Shown: one piece after another, positions 53,512-62,226 of the stretch | Numbering within the stretch: the stretch's first letter is position 1 | Layout: every line of letters starts with the position of its first letter | NCBI RefSeq assembly: GCF_007859945.1 | Contig: NZ_SJPQ01000001.1 | Span: 1,700,489 to 1,764,488, forward strand | DNA length: 64,000 nucleotides | Direction of reading: 5' to 3' | Source of the DNA: Pseudobythopirellula maris | Lineage (GTDB): Bacteria; Planctomycetota; Planctomycetia; Pirellulales; Lacipirellulaceae | The notes under the pieces: model-generated | What the model saw: the letters and a program-made list of their open reading frames with translations, nothing else | The model's database searches: none | Told to the model about the DNA's origin: nothing | Made by a program: the position numbers and the translations under genes

Positions 53512-54270
53512 CTATGTTCTGAATGCTGTCAGAACGTGAAGTACGATGTCGACAGCGAAGTGGCCGATCATTGCTGCGATTAGACTACGTCGCCAGTAGA
53601 GCCAGCCGAACAGCAGTCCAACGAGTGTGTTCCCTAAGACTGTGGCAACGATGCCAACGGGTGAAGCCGCTTCATACGACGCAAGTTGGGGCAGGTGTAT
53701 CGCTCCAAACGCTATGGCCGAAATAACGATGGCCGACCATCCGATGGCCGCGTCGACGTCATCTCGCCGATACAGATACACTAATGCCCTTGCAAGGATA
53801 GTCATCACGCCGAGACGCAGCCAGACTTCCTCTCCAATGGCGGCCCCAATCGAAACCAGCAGTCCTCCCAAAGGACCTCGGTGGCCAAGCTCTGGCATCT
53901 CTGGCGGGAGAAATGGCTGATGTACGTATCTAATCAAGACCAACAGGGCGCCGAGACCTAGTCCCAGACAAAGGGCCAGTCTGGCATCGAGAAATAGCTG
54001 TTTTCCCGAGCCTGGCTTGCGATTGAGCAGGTCCGTCAATAGCGGAGCCCCAAGGCCGACGTTTTGCCCTAGGATGAGCCCTAACGTCGCTAGTGGAATA
54101 GTGACCACGCACAACACCAGTACGCTTGGAGCTAAAGCAGGTAAGAAACTGCCGTCGATTGTGTAGGCCAAACTGCTGAGTTGTGCGGCCAGAGTGAGAG
54201 ACAGCAGCACCAAGAGTGGAAGTATGATTGTTCGCACTGACGCTGTATAGCGTTCATTCGGAGAGCACAT
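53512..54270 (-). CDS. CPBP-family intramembrane metalloprotease, 252 aa
   Basis: A multi-pass membrane protein with the CAAX-protease/bacteriocin-processing motifs: GEEVWLRLG (Glu147, Glu148, Arg152), FGAIHLPQ (His192) and MIGHFAVDI (His237). These form the intramembrane metal site of the ABI/Rce1-like family. Such proteins process prenylated or bacteriocin-like peptides or give self-immunity; the substrate is unknown. The gene is noticeably AT-richer than its neighbours and stands alone, so acquisition by transfer is possible. It starts at ATG 54268-54270. Confidence 0.85.
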   Translation of the reverse strand: MCSPNERYTASVRTIILPLLVLLSLTLAAQLSSLAYTIDGSFLPALAPSVLVLCVVTIPLATLGLILGQNVGLGAPLLTDLLNRKPGSGKQLFLDARLALCLGLGLGALLVLIRYVHQPFLPPEMPELGHRGPLGGLLVSIGAAIGEEVWLRLGVMTILARALVYLYRRDDVDAAIGWSAIVISAIAFGAIHLPQLASYEAASPVGIVATVLGNTLVGLLFGWLYWRRSLIAAMIGHFAVDIVLHVLTAFRT

Positions 54271-54449
54271 CTAGTCTGGCTGTGCCTTAGAGTTGGGAGT
54301 GGTAACAGAGGTGCTTGACTTGCCTACTCTGTATTCGTCAGCGAAGCGAAAATCTTTGCGACTTCCGTCAAAGCTCTCGAAGATGGCATCATCGACGAAT
54401 CCACGTCGGCTTCATCGTCCTGTGCATGACTGCATCAAGTAGGGCCCGC

Positions 54450-54989
54450 TCATTTCCGCAGCCAGGTCTCGAACGTGAAGGCGTGGTCGTTCTTCGCGTC
54501 GGCCGGCTGCCAGAGCGACTCGGCGAGGCGCCACGCGCTCTCGTCGAAACGCGGGAAGAAGGCGTCGCCCTCCAGCTCGACGTGGATGCGGGTGAGCAGC
54601 AGGCGGTCGGCGCGCGGCAGGGCCATCTCGAAGATCTGCCCGCCGCCTGTGACCATCGCCACGTCGGGGTTCATCCCCAACTCGGCGCCCCAGGTGGCGA
54701 CCAGCTCGAGCGCTTGATCGAGATCGGCGGCGACGCGGACGCGATCCTCACCGGCGCTCCAGTCGGTGTTGCGAGTGAGCACGACCGTCGCCCGCCCGGG
54801 GAGCGGCTCGCCGATCGCCTCGTACGACTTGCGGCCCATCACGAGCGTGTGGCCGAGGGTCTCGCGCTTGAAGCGGCGGAGGTCGGTCGACTGGCGCCAC
54901 GGCAGGTCGCCGTCGCGGCCGATGACGTCGTTGTCGCTGGCGGCGGCGACGAAAGCGATTTTTGGGGTTTTTGATTCGGGCATGCCCAT
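54450..54989 (-). CDS. folA: Dihydrofolate reductase, 179 aa
   Basis: Reduces dihydrofolate with NADPH. The substrate pocket and Met20-type loop NDVIGRDGDLPWRQSTDLRRF is given in pieces as NDVIGRDGDLPW and DLRRFKRETLG. The NADPH site includes VMGRKSYEAIG and VLTRNTDW, and the late GGGQIFEMALP is typical. Length 179 is slightly longer than the usual 160. ATG 54989 has a purine-rich upstream stretch; ATG 54983 is two codons in. ThyA lies upstream on the same strand, and the two act in one cycle, separated by a repeat family C palindrome. Confidence 0.95.
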   Translation of the reverse strand: MGMPESKTPKIAFVAAASDNDVIGRDGDLPWRQSTDLRRFKRETLGHTLVMGRKSYEAIGEPLPGRATVVLTRNTDWSAGEDRVRVAADLDQALELVATWGAELGMNPDVAMVTGGGQIFEMALPRADRLLLTRIHVELEGDAFFPRFDESAWRLAESLWQPADAKNDHAFTFETWLRK

Positions 54990-55039
54990 GATTTTCCCTT
55001 CCCTCGTGGGAGAGGGCTAGGGTGGGGGGCTTCGCCCCC

Positions 55040-55198
55040 CTGTAGGGATCGCCCTCTGTGGCGATCCCCGCCCCGGGCACACGCACTCATCGCATCGTGT
55101 GGCGGCATACGGGGCGGTAGTGCGCCGGTGAAAACGCAACGGGCGTTGGGGCGCGTGTGCCCGGGGCTGGAACGCCGCAGAGGGCGTTCCCTACAGGG
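55040..55198. repeat. Repeat family C inverted pair between thyA and folA
   Basis: The left unit CTGTAGGGATCGCCCTCTGT (55040 onward, continuing through GCGATCCCCGCCCCGGG) faces an inverted unit CCGGGGCTGGAACGCCGCAG (55161 onward, continuing AGGGCGTTCCCTACAGGG). Flanking GGGCACACGC and GCGTGTGCCC extend the pairing. The arms total about 45 bases. It lies between two genes of the same pathway. Confidence 0.85.
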
Positions 55199-55222
55199 CC
55201 TGGGGAAGGAGCCTGGATCGCC

Positions 55223-56017
55223 CTAAACCGCCACGGTCGCTTTGATGTGCGGGTGGGGGTCGTAGTTCTCGATCGTGAAATCGTCGTACACGAAGTCGTC
55301 GATCGACTTGCGATCGGGATTGATGCGCATCGTCGGCAGCGGCCGCGGCTCGCGGGTGAGCTGCAGCTCGGCCTGCTCGAGGTGGTTGTCGTACAGGTGG
55401 GCGTCGCCCAGCGTGTGGACGAACTCGCCCGGCTCGAGGCCCGTCACCTGGGCGACCATCATCGTCAGCAGCGCGTAACTGGCGATGTTGAAGGGGACGC
55501 CCAAGAACACGTCGGCCGAACGCTGGTAAAGCTGGCAGCTGAGCCGTCCCTCGGCCACGTAGAACTGGAACAGCAGGTGGCACGGCGGCAGCGCCATGCG
55601 TGGCACGTCGGCGATGTTCCATGCGCTAACGATGAGGCGCCGCGAGTCGGGGTTCGTCTTGATCTGGTCAATGACTTCGGCGATCTGGTCGATCGACTCG
55701 CCGCCGGGCGCCGCCCAGCTGCGCCACTGCTTGCCGTAGACCGGGCCGAGCTCGCCGTTCTCATCGGCCCACTCGTCCCAGATCCGCACGCCGTTCTCTT
55801 TGAGGTAACGGGTGTTCGTGTCGCCGGCGAGGAACCAGAGCAGCTCGTGGACGATCGACTTGAGGTGCAACTTCTTGGTCGTCACGAGCGGGAACCCCTC
55901 GGCCAGGTCGAACCGCATCTGGGCGCCGAACACGCTGCGCGTGCCGGTGCCGGTGCGGTCGCCCTTGGGGGCGCCGCGGTCGAGCACGTGGCGGAGAAGA
56001 TTGAGGTATTGCTGCAT
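55223..56017 (-). CDS. thyA: Thymidylate synthase, 264 aa
   Basis: Methylates dUMP with methylene-tetrahydrofolate, releasing dihydrofolate for FolA. The catalytic cysteine lies in [21 protein letters not shown] near the N-terminus, [18 protein letters not shown] and [12 protein letters not shown] complete the active site. ATG 56017 gives exactly 264 residues beginning [13 protein letters not shown], as in the Escherichia coli enzyme. The longer upstream frame runs into an intergenic repeat. folA follows 233 bases downstream. Confidence 0.97.
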   Translation of the reverse strand: MQQYLNLLRHVLDRGAPKGDRTGTGTRSVFGAQMRFDLAEGFPLVTTKKLHLKSIVHELLWFLAGDTNTRYLKENGVRIWDEWADENGELGPVYGKQWRSWAAPGGESIDQIAEVIDQIKTNPDSRRLIVSAWNIADVPRMALPPCHLLFQFYVAEGRLSCQLYQRSADVFLGVPFNIASYALLTMMVAQVTGLEPGEFVHTLGDAHLYDNHLEQAELQLTREPRPLPTMRINPDRKSIDDFVYDDFTIENYDPHPHIKATVAV

Positions 56018-56038
56018 AGGAATGGGAAGAAGGTGGTG

Positions 56039-56124
56039 GGCAATGACCAAACCCGAATGCCGAATGACGAACAAAGATTAAGGCGTCTCGTCACCGTGGC
56101 GTTTCGTCATTCGTCATTCTCCCG
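56039..56124. repeat. Palindromic repeat family F, copy 2
   Basis: GAATGCCGAATGACGAAC on the left faces GTTTCGTCATTCGTCATTC on the right, about 25 bases apart. It ends directly before the stop codon (56125-56127) of the small gene, and resembles 48751-48822. Confidence 0.7.
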
Positions 56125-56385
56125 TCACTTCGCCATCAGCTCCTCGACCAGCTTGGCCAGCAGCGCCGGGTCGTCCTGCTTGCGCAGGTGGGCGATGCGG
56201 TCTGGTTTGACGCCGACCTTGTCTAACGCCTTCTCGATGTACTCCCACTGCTTCTCACGCTTCTTGCCCTCGGACAGGTAGAGCTCGGTGACCAGCTCCT
56301 GCAGCCGCTGCAGGCCCGAGGCCTCGCGGTTGTCGTAGAAGTTCTTGATGATCTTCTGCTGGTGCTTGCTGTACTGCTTTTCCAT
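56125..56385 (-). CDS. Small conserved hypothetical protein, 86 aa
   Basis: A highly charged helical protein (MEKQYSKHQQKIIKNFYDNR, then LQRLQELVTELYLSEGKKRE, ending AKLVEELMAK). No family name is known to me, though small proteins with the QQKIIKNFYDN opening recur in planctomycetes. The ATG at 56385 is chosen because the frame upstream loses charge patterning and becomes Pro/Arg-rich. It is upstream of thyA on the same strand with a repeat between them. It is a cytoplasmic protein of unknown role. Confidence 0.75.
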   Translation of the reverse strand: MEKQYSKHQQKIIKNFYDNREASGLQRLQELVTELYLSEGKKREKQWEYIEKALDKVGVKPDRIAHLRKQDDPALLAKLVEELMAK

Positions 56386-56554
56386 GCCGTGGCGCCGTGT
56401 CCGTGGGGTGCGATGCGGCGGGCGGGGCCCGCGAAAAAAGCCCGCGGCGGCCAAAGTGGCCCGCCCGGGCAGGAGGGAGACAAGCGTATCGCGAGGGCGG
56501 GTGAGTTTCAATCGGAGTTGGGGTCAGGGTACACTGGGGATCGCTCGTGGCGCT

Positions 56555-56579
56555 CCGCGGACCGTGGGTCCGCGGCTAT
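56555..56579. repeat. Palindromic repeat family D, CCGCGG variant, before glnB
   Basis: CCGCGGACCGTGGGTCCGCGG followed by CTAT: a 10-base stem around a one-base loop, in the leader 35 bases upstream of the PII start. It may influence expression. Confidence 0.65.
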
Positions 56580-56613
56580 CCCCCCCCTTGGCCTCTCACC
56601 TCTCGCCTCTCTC

Positions 56614-56934
56614 GTGAAGCAGGTTGTTGCGATCGTTAAGCCGTTTCTCGTGGAGAAGATCCTCGAGGGGCTCCGCCGCGCGCCGCTCGAGGCGCTCTGG
56701 GTCGCCGAGGTGAAGGGCTACGGCAAGCAGAAGAGCTACCTCGACCAGTACGGCGACAGCGAGTACTCCGAGGCGTTTCTGCCGAAGGTCGAGATCACGA
56801 TGTTCGTCGAAAACCTGCGACTGGGCGAGGTGCTGGCAAAGCTGGTGGAGATCTCCCGCACCGGCCGGATGGGCGACGGCAAGATCTTCGTCACCGACGC
56901 CGAGCCGTACGAGCGCGTGGTGAACATCGAGTGA
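56614..56934 (+). CDS. glnB: PII nitrogen regulatory protein, 106 aa
   Basis: A trimeric signal protein that senses 2-oxoglutarate and ATP/ADP. It begins VKQVVAIVKPFLVEKILEGL (GTG start at 56614; an upstream ATG would add unrelated residues). The T-loop carries Tyr51 in DSEYSEAFLPKVEI, the usual uridylylation site. GDGKIFVTDAEPYERV is close to the PII signature. Length is normal. The converging glnE gene begins 3.2 kb away and ends 33 bases after this stop, and both act on glutamine synthetase control. No amtB or glnA is in the window. Confidence 0.9.
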   Translation: MKQVVAIVKPFLVEKILEGLRRAPLEALWVAEVKGYGKQKSYLDQYGDSEYSEAFLPKVEITMFVENLRLGEVLAKLVEISRTGRMGDGKIFVTDAEPYERVVNIE

Positions 56935-56967
56935 TCGCCGCACGACCAGGTGGGCGAGTGGGCGGCC

Positions 56968-59900
56968 TCAGCGGGCGGCCGAAGCCATCAGCCGGTTGAA
57001 CCGCTCACGTGTTTCGTGCAGCAGTTCGAGCACCTCGCGTTTGAGCTCCTCGGCGCTGTGGTTGCCGAGTAAAAACGCCAGCCGGCGTTGCTCCACCGCT
57101 TCGGTGGGGAACTCGTGGCGTCCGACCGAGTTCATCAGCCGGATCCGCGCCTCGACGTTGCGCAGCGTGCGGTAGCTGCCGCGGAAGAAGGCGGCGTCGT
57201 CGGCGCCGAGGTAGCCGCCGCGTTCCAGGGCCGAGAGCGCGTCGATCGTGCCGGGCACCCGCACCGTGGGGTCGTCGCCGCCGTGGCGGAGCTGGAGTGT
57301 CTGGACCAGGAACTCCGTGTCGACCGTGCCGCCGGGGCCGCGTTTGAGGTTGTGCTCGCTGGCCGACGCCTCGAGCCGCCTGCGCATGTCGCGGATCTCG
57401 TCGGCGTGCTCGCTCCGCCACGCCGGTCCGTAGGCCGACCGCGCGAGCGAGTCCTCGGCCATCGTCGCCGCCCGCGGCGAGCCGAAGAGCACGCGGCCCT
57501 TGCAGAGCGCCTGGCGCTCCCACAGCTGGCCGGGGCCCGTATCGTAATAGCGATCGAACGCGCCGAGCGATACGGCCAACGAGCCGCTGCGCCCGGTGGG
57601 TCGGAGCCGCGGATCGACCTCGTACAGCCGCCCGTTGGGGCCCATCTGGCTGGCGACCTTGATGATCCGCTGGCCGAGCTCGCTGAAGAAGTGGCCGTTG
57701 GTCGTGGTCTCGCTGCGGCGTCGGGCGCGCGTCATGCCCTCCGCCTCGTACAGGAAGACGATGTCGAGGTCGCTGTGGTAGTTCGGCTCGCGGCCGCCGA
57801 ACTTGCCGAGCGCCAGCACGATCAGCTCGCACGGCTCGCCCACGCGTTCGCCGAAACGGGCCTCGTGCCGGAGGGCCTCTTCGCCGCTCATGCCCGAGGG
57901 CGACGGCCCGATGCGCGGCTCGCCGTATTTCTCCACCAGCGCGGCGTGCTCGCGGCGGACGATCTGCTTCAGGCAGCTCTCGGCCGTGTCGGACAGCGCC
58001 GCGTGGGTGTCGCGCACGTCGTCCTTGCCGAGGATGTCACGCACGCCGACCCGCAGGTGCTGGGCGCTCTGGAAGCTGTGCAAGATCGGGTCGAGGTCTT
58101 CGGCGCCGCGGGTCAGATCGTCGAGCGCGCTGTCGAGCATCGCGAGCGTGGGGAGCTTGCTGACAAGCAGGCTGTCCATCAGCTCGTCGATCATGCCCGG
58201 GTTGCTGGTGAGGATGCCCGACAGGTAAGGGCACGCCGCGCACAGCCTGACGTACAGGTCGAGCGACGGGCGGTTCTGGTGCAACAGCTCCCACAACGCC
58301 GCCTTGCCGCCGAGCGAGTCGCTCACCCGGCTGAGCGTGGTGAGCGTGGCGTCGGGCTCGGGGCTCTCGGCGATCGCGGCGAGCAGCCGGGGGGCGATCG
58401 AGGCGAGGAAGTGCCGGCTGCGGCGGGTCGACAGGAAGCGGATCTTCTCGGTCGCCAGGTCCATCAGGTTGTCGTAGGCGGCCGGCACGTCGTCGAACGG
58501 GTAGCGGCCCAAGACCTTGGCGATCCGCTCGGGCTCGGGCGCCGGGTCGTTCACCAGGTCGACCTCCGGCTCCTGGGCCGCCTCGTCGCCGAAGGCGTCG
58601 TGCAGCAGGTGGTCGAGGATCTTGCGGTTCTCGTCGGTCCGCTGCTTGTAGTCGGCGCGGAACGCCTCGAGCGGCGTCTGGTGGGGCGTGGCGACGAACC
58701 CCATGCGGATCGCCACCTTGTGCTGTTCCTCGTCGCTCGAGGGAATCGTGTGCGTCTGCAGGTCGAGCATGATCTGCAAGCGGTGCTCTAGCCGACGCAG
58801 GAAGATGTAGTTTTGTTCGAGCAGCGTGCGTTCCTGGTTCGTGAGGCAGCCGCTCTTCTCCAAGAGGCCGATCGCCTCGAGCGTGTTGCCGGTGCGCAGC
58901 TCGGGCTGCGAGCCGCCGTTCAGGAGCTGCAAGAACTGGATCACGAACTCGATGTCGCGCAGCCCCCCCTGCCCCGTCTTCACGTTGCTGTAGTTCGCCC
59001 CCTCGTTGTGGGCGCGGCGTTCGATGCGACGCTTGAGCGCCTTGACGCCCGCGATGTCGGTCTGGCTCAGGTAGCGGCGGTAGACCCACGGCTTGATGGC
59101 GGCCAAGAGCTCGCCGCCGAGCTCGGCGTCGCCGGCGATCGGGCGGGCCTTGATCAGCGCCTGCCGCTCCCAGGTGCGGCCCTTCGTGTCGTAGTAGGCG
59201 AGCATCGCCTCGAGGCTCATCGCCAGCGGCCCGCGCGAGCCCTCGGGCCGCAGCCGCATGTCGACCCGGTAGCACGGGCCGGCGCCGCTCGACTCGCTCA
59301 AGAGGCGGATCAGGTCCTTCGACAGCCGGTCGTAATACTCGGTGACGTGGATCGCGCGGGTCTTGTCGGCGTGCCCCTCGGCGTCGTAGAGGAACACGAG
59401 GTCGATGTCGCTCGAGTAGTTGAGCTCCACCCCGCCGAGCTTGCCGAGCGCGAGCACACAGAACCGCGGCGGGCGGCCGTAGCGGCCACGGGGGGCGCCG
59501 TGCTTCTCTTCGAGCTCGCGCCGCAAGAACGCCAGGGCGGCCTCTACGATCGCGTCGGCCAGGTACGAGATCTGCTCGGCGACCGCTTCGACCGACTGCC
59601 CGCGGACGATGTCGCCAAAGGCGATGCGGACCGTCTCGCGTCGCTTGGCGCGGCGCAGGGCGTCCGACACCTCGCCTTTGCCCCGCAGGCCGGCGGACTC
59701 GCTCAGCAGGCTCTCGACCAGCGCCCGCCGCGTCGACGGCCGGCCCTGGCTCTCGAGCAGCAAGGCGTAGCAACGCGGGTCGCTCACCAAGGCGTCGCCC
59801 AGGTGCTTGCTCGCGGCGAACAGCTGCAAGAGCGGCGTCAGCGCGTCGGCGCCCGTGGGGTCTTCACGCAGCAGGTCGGTCGCCGACACCCGGCCTCGGT

Positions 59901-60138
59901 GGGCATCGAAAAAACGCTCGAGCGTGGTCCAGGCCAGTTCGGGGTCGGCCAGCGTTGGGGCGGCGGCGGTGAAGCGCTTGCAAATCTCCGCCAGCTGATC
60001 GTCACCCACGCCCGCCTGCGCGAGTCGACTTAGATCGACCGCCCCCTCCGGATCGCCGGGGATCCGCATCTCGGATCCGCCCGTGCGGCCGCGTTCGTGA
60101 GACGCGTCGAGCGAACGACGCTTGAGCAGAGGGTCCAT
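56968..60138 (-). CDS. glnE: Bifunctional glutamine synthetase adenylyltransferase/deadenylase, 1056 aa
   Basis: Adds and removes AMP on glutamine synthetase. Both nucleotidyltransferase centres are intact: GKLGGVELNYSSDID (deadenylase, about 232-246) and GKFGGREPNYHSDLD (adenylylase, from 778). KTGQGGLRDIEFVIQ and GPGGTVDTEFLVQ mark the two helical domains. It is about 110 residues longer than the Escherichia coli enzyme, mainly at the N-terminus. ATG 60138 is taken; ATG 60069 is an alternative. It converges on glnB, its likely regulator, across 33 bases. Confidence 0.95.
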   Translation of the reverse strand: MDPLLKRRSLDASHERGRTGGSEMRIPGDPEGAVDLSRLAQAGVGDDQLAEICKRFTAAAPTLADPELAWTTLERFFDAHRGRVSATDLLREDPTGADALTPLLQLFAASKHLGDALVSDPRCYALLLESQGRPSTRRALVESLLSESAGLRGKGEVSDALRRAKRRETVRIAFGDIVRGQSVEAVAEQISYLADAIVEAALAFLRRELEEKHGAPRGRYGRPPRFCVLALGKLGGVELNYSSDIDLVFLYDAEGHADKTRAIHVTEYYDRLSKDLIRLLSESSGAGPCYRVDMRLRPEGSRGPLAMSLEAMLAYYDTKGRTWERQALIKARPIAGDAELGGELLAAIKPWVYRRYLSQTDIAGVKALKRRIERRAHNEGANYSNVKTGQGGLRDIEFVIQFLQLLNGGSQPELRTGNTLEAIGLLEKSGCLTNQERTLLEQNYIFLRRLEHRLQIMLDLQTHTIPSSDEEQHKVAIRMGFVATPHQTPLEAFRADYKQRTDENRKILDHLLHDAFGDEAAQEPEVDLVNDPAPEPERIAKVLGRYPFDDVPAAYDNLMDLATEKIRFLSTRRSRHFLASIAPRLLAAIAESPEPDATLTTLSRVSDSLGGKAALWELLHQNRPSLDLYVRLCAACPYLSGILTSNPGMIDELMDSLLVSKLPTLAMLDSALDDLTRGAEDLDPILHSFQSAQHLRVGVRDILGKDDVRDTHAALSDTAESCLKQIVRREHAALVEKYGEPRIGPSPSGMSGEEALRHEARFGERVGEPCELIVLALGKFGGREPNYHSDLDIVFLYEAEGMTRARRRSETTTNGHFFSELGQRIIKVASQMGPNGRLYEVDPRLRPTGRSGSLAVSLGAFDRYYDTGPGQLWERQALCKGRVLFGSPRAATMAEDSLARSAYGPAWRSEHADEIRDMRRRLEASASEHNLKRGPGGTVDTEFLVQTLQLRHGGDDPTVRVPGTIDALSALERGGYLGADDAAFFRGSYRTLRNVEARIRLMNSVGRHEFPTEAVEQRRLAFLLGNHSAEELKREVLELLHETRERFNRLMASAAR

Positions 60139-60318
60139 GTTCCGGCGAGTAGGGGCTTCGGGCAGACGGAGAGACGGCCTGGGTGACCGCCGGAGTGTCC
60201 GCCCAACCCGCGGCGCGTCGTGTTTTTATTCTACTTCACCAGCCCCAAGCCGGCGAGGCGTAGGAGGAAGGATCCGCGGAACTCGGCCCAATGGGAGCCA
60301 GCCCCTAGTATTGGCGCA

Positions 60319-60633
60319 CTAGGCATTCGTGCACGGCCGCCTGCCTCGCCAAGCCTCGATCAGAGCGCTTACGGAGAACCCAAACACGAGCCAGAACGAA
60401 AGTGCCATCGCCACCAAAGCAAAGGGATACAGAAGCAGCACATCAACCCGGATAGGGCCCGCTGCCGACGCCTCGCAGCCTAGAAAGATGGCCCACCCAA
60501 TAACGGCCGGCGAGAGAGACCAACAAGCGGCCCGGGCGTAGCGGGAACGAACCCAGAACAGCACACAAACGAGCAGGAGAGCCGCCAGCGTAGCGCCGCC
60601 GGCGACAGCGAATGCGATCGTGTAGCCCTGCAT
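60319..60633 (-). CDS. Small membrane protein, 104 aa
   Basis: Three hydrophobic segments (about 5-28, 34-54, 64-92) and a basic tail (EAWRGRRPCTNA). No recognised family. The start at 60633 is 13 bases after the miaB stop and follows a GAGG site by 8 bases, so it is probably cotranscribed with miaB. Less GC-rich than its neighbours. Its role is unknown. Confidence 0.6.
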   Translation of the reverse strand: MQGYTIAFAVAGGATLAALLLVCVLFWVRSRYARAACWSLSPAVIGWAIFLGCEASAAGPIRVDVLLLYPFALVAMALSFWLVFGFSVSALIEAWRGRRPCTNA

Positions 60634-60646
60634 AGGAGTTCCCTCG

Positions 60647-62080
60647 TTATGCCTGGGTGGGCACGGCGAGCGGCACCACCTCGGGGGTGACGTGCTCCGT
60701 CACTACGGCGCCGAACATCGTGTGGGCGTTCGCGTCGTAGATAGCGATCGGCATCGTCTGGCCGATCTGCCGCGGGTTGCCGTCGAACACGACGATGCGG
60801 TCGCACATCGTGCGGCCCATCAGCTGGACGGCCGGGTCGCCCTCTTCGCGCTGCGGCTGCTTCTTGCTGGGGCCCTCGACAAGCACCTCGACCCTTTGGC
60901 CGAGGAACCGCTGGTTGTCCTCTTCGCTGATCTCGTTCTGCAGGGCCAACAGCTCGTTGTTGCGGCGTTTCTTGACCTCGTCGGGCACGTCGTCCGGCAG
61001 CCGGTCGGCCGACTTCGTGCCGGGTCGCTCGCTGTACTTAAAGATAAAGCTGTTCTTGAACCGGCACTCGCGCACCAGGTCCATCGTCATCTGGAACTGC
61101 TCTTCGGTCTCGCCGGAGAAGCCGACGATAAAATCGCTGGTCACCGCGACGTCGGGCATCCAGCGCTTCGCGCGGTCGTGCATCTCGCGGTACTCGGCGA
61201 TCGTGTAGCCGCGCTTCATGAGCTTGAGTTGTTCGTCGCTGCCGTGCTGGGCGGGCACGTGCAGGTATTTGACGCACTTGGGCAGGTCGCGGATCGCCTC
61301 GAGCACGTCGTCGGTCATGTCCTTGGGGTAGCTCGTGACGAACCTGAGCCGCTCCAGGCCGTCGACTTCGTGCAGGGCGTAGAGCAGGTCGCTGAACCGC
61401 CACGCACGGCCGTCTTCGGTGTGGCGCCAGCTGTTGACCGTTTGGCCCAACAGCGTGATCTCTTTGCAGCCCTCGCTCACCAGCTGCCGCGCCTCGGCGA
61501 CGATCTGGCTCGGCGGGCGGCTCTGCTCCGGGCCGCGCACCGAGGGGACGATGCAGTAGGTGCAGAACTTGTCGCAGCCGATCTGGATCCGCACGTAAGC
61601 CTGGAACGGCGTGGGCCGCATCGACGGGTCGCGCAACGGGTCGAAGGACTCGTGGCTCCGCTTGATCGAGTCGACGGCGCCGTCCTTGCGGCCGAGGCTC
61701 ACCTCCAGGCGTTGCTCGCCCGGGTTCTCGCGCGCCTGGCGCACCAGCTCGGGCACCTGGTGCAGCTGGCCGGGGCCGACGACCAGGTCGACGTAGGGCG
61801 CCCGCTGGAAGATGAGCCGCTGGTCCTTCTGGGCCATGCAGCCCATCACGCCGATCACCTTGTCGGGCATCTCGCGCTTGGCGTTCTTCAGCCGCCCCAG
61901 CGCGCTGTAGATCTTATCCTCGGCGTGCTGCCGCACGCTGCAGGTGTTGAACAGCACCGTGTCGGCGTCGGCGGTCGACGGGGTGAGCTCGTACCCCTCT
62001 TTGCGCAGGCTCGCCACGACCAGCTCCGAGTCGAGCAGGTTCATCTGGCAGCCGACGGTCTCGATGTAGAGTTTTTTCAT
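60647..62080 (-). CDS. miaB: tRNA-2-methylthio-N6-dimethylallyladenosine synthase, 477 aa
   Basis: A radical SAM methylthiotransferase acting at tRNA A37. The N-terminal auxiliary cluster cysteines lie in TVGCQMN, NTCSVRQHAEDK and VMGCMAQKD. The radical SAM site is CDKFCTYCIVP. The C-terminal TRAM domain ends QTMPIAIYDANAHTMFG. ATG 62080 gives the usual MKKLYIETVGCQMN start; upstream ATG 62086 and GTG 62101 are also open. A small membrane gene follows directly. Confidence 0.96.
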   Translation of the reverse strand: MKKLYIETVGCQMNLLDSELVVASLRKEGYELTPSTADADTVLFNTCSVRQHAEDKIYSALGRLKNAKREMPDKVIGVMGCMAQKDQRLIFQRAPYVDLVVGPGQLHQVPELVRQARENPGEQRLEVSLGRKDGAVDSIKRSHESFDPLRDPSMRPTPFQAYVRIQIGCDKFCTYCIVPSVRGPEQSRPPSQIVAEARQLVSEGCKEITLLGQTVNSWRHTEDGRAWRFSDLLYALHEVDGLERLRFVTSYPKDMTDDVLEAIRDLPKCVKYLHVPAQHGSDEQLKLMKRGYTIAEYREMHDRAKRWMPDVAVTSDFIVGFSGETEEQFQMTMDLVRECRFKNSFIFKYSERPGTKSADRLPDDVPDEVKKRRNNELLALQNEISEEDNQRFLGQRVEVLVEGPSKKQPQREEGDPAVQLMGRTMCDRIVVFDGNPRQIGQTMPIAIYDANAHTMFGAVVTEHVTPEVVPLAVPTQA

Positions 62081-62117
62081 GGTCATAAAATAATCAGCCA
62101 CTCGCGGGGGGACGTCT

Positions 62118-62185
62118 CAGCCGCCGGCGGGAGTCGGCGGTCGGCGCCACGCGGGATTCATACCGCCGACTCCCGTCGGCGGCTG
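62118..62185. repeat. Palindromic repeat family B, copy 2
   Basis: The same arms as 10951-11018 (CAGCCGCCGGCGGGAGTCGG against CCGACTCCCGTCGGCGGCTG) with a different 20-base centre. It lies between the small membrane gene and miaB. Confidence 0.8.
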
Positions 62186-62226
62186 GGGCAACACGGCAGC
62201 ACAGCACAGCCACGTGGCGGTTGGGC

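Noticed and set aside
57088-58791. 567-residue plus-strand open frame opposite glnE
   Set aside because: It covers a region coding for conserved GlnE motifs in the other direction.
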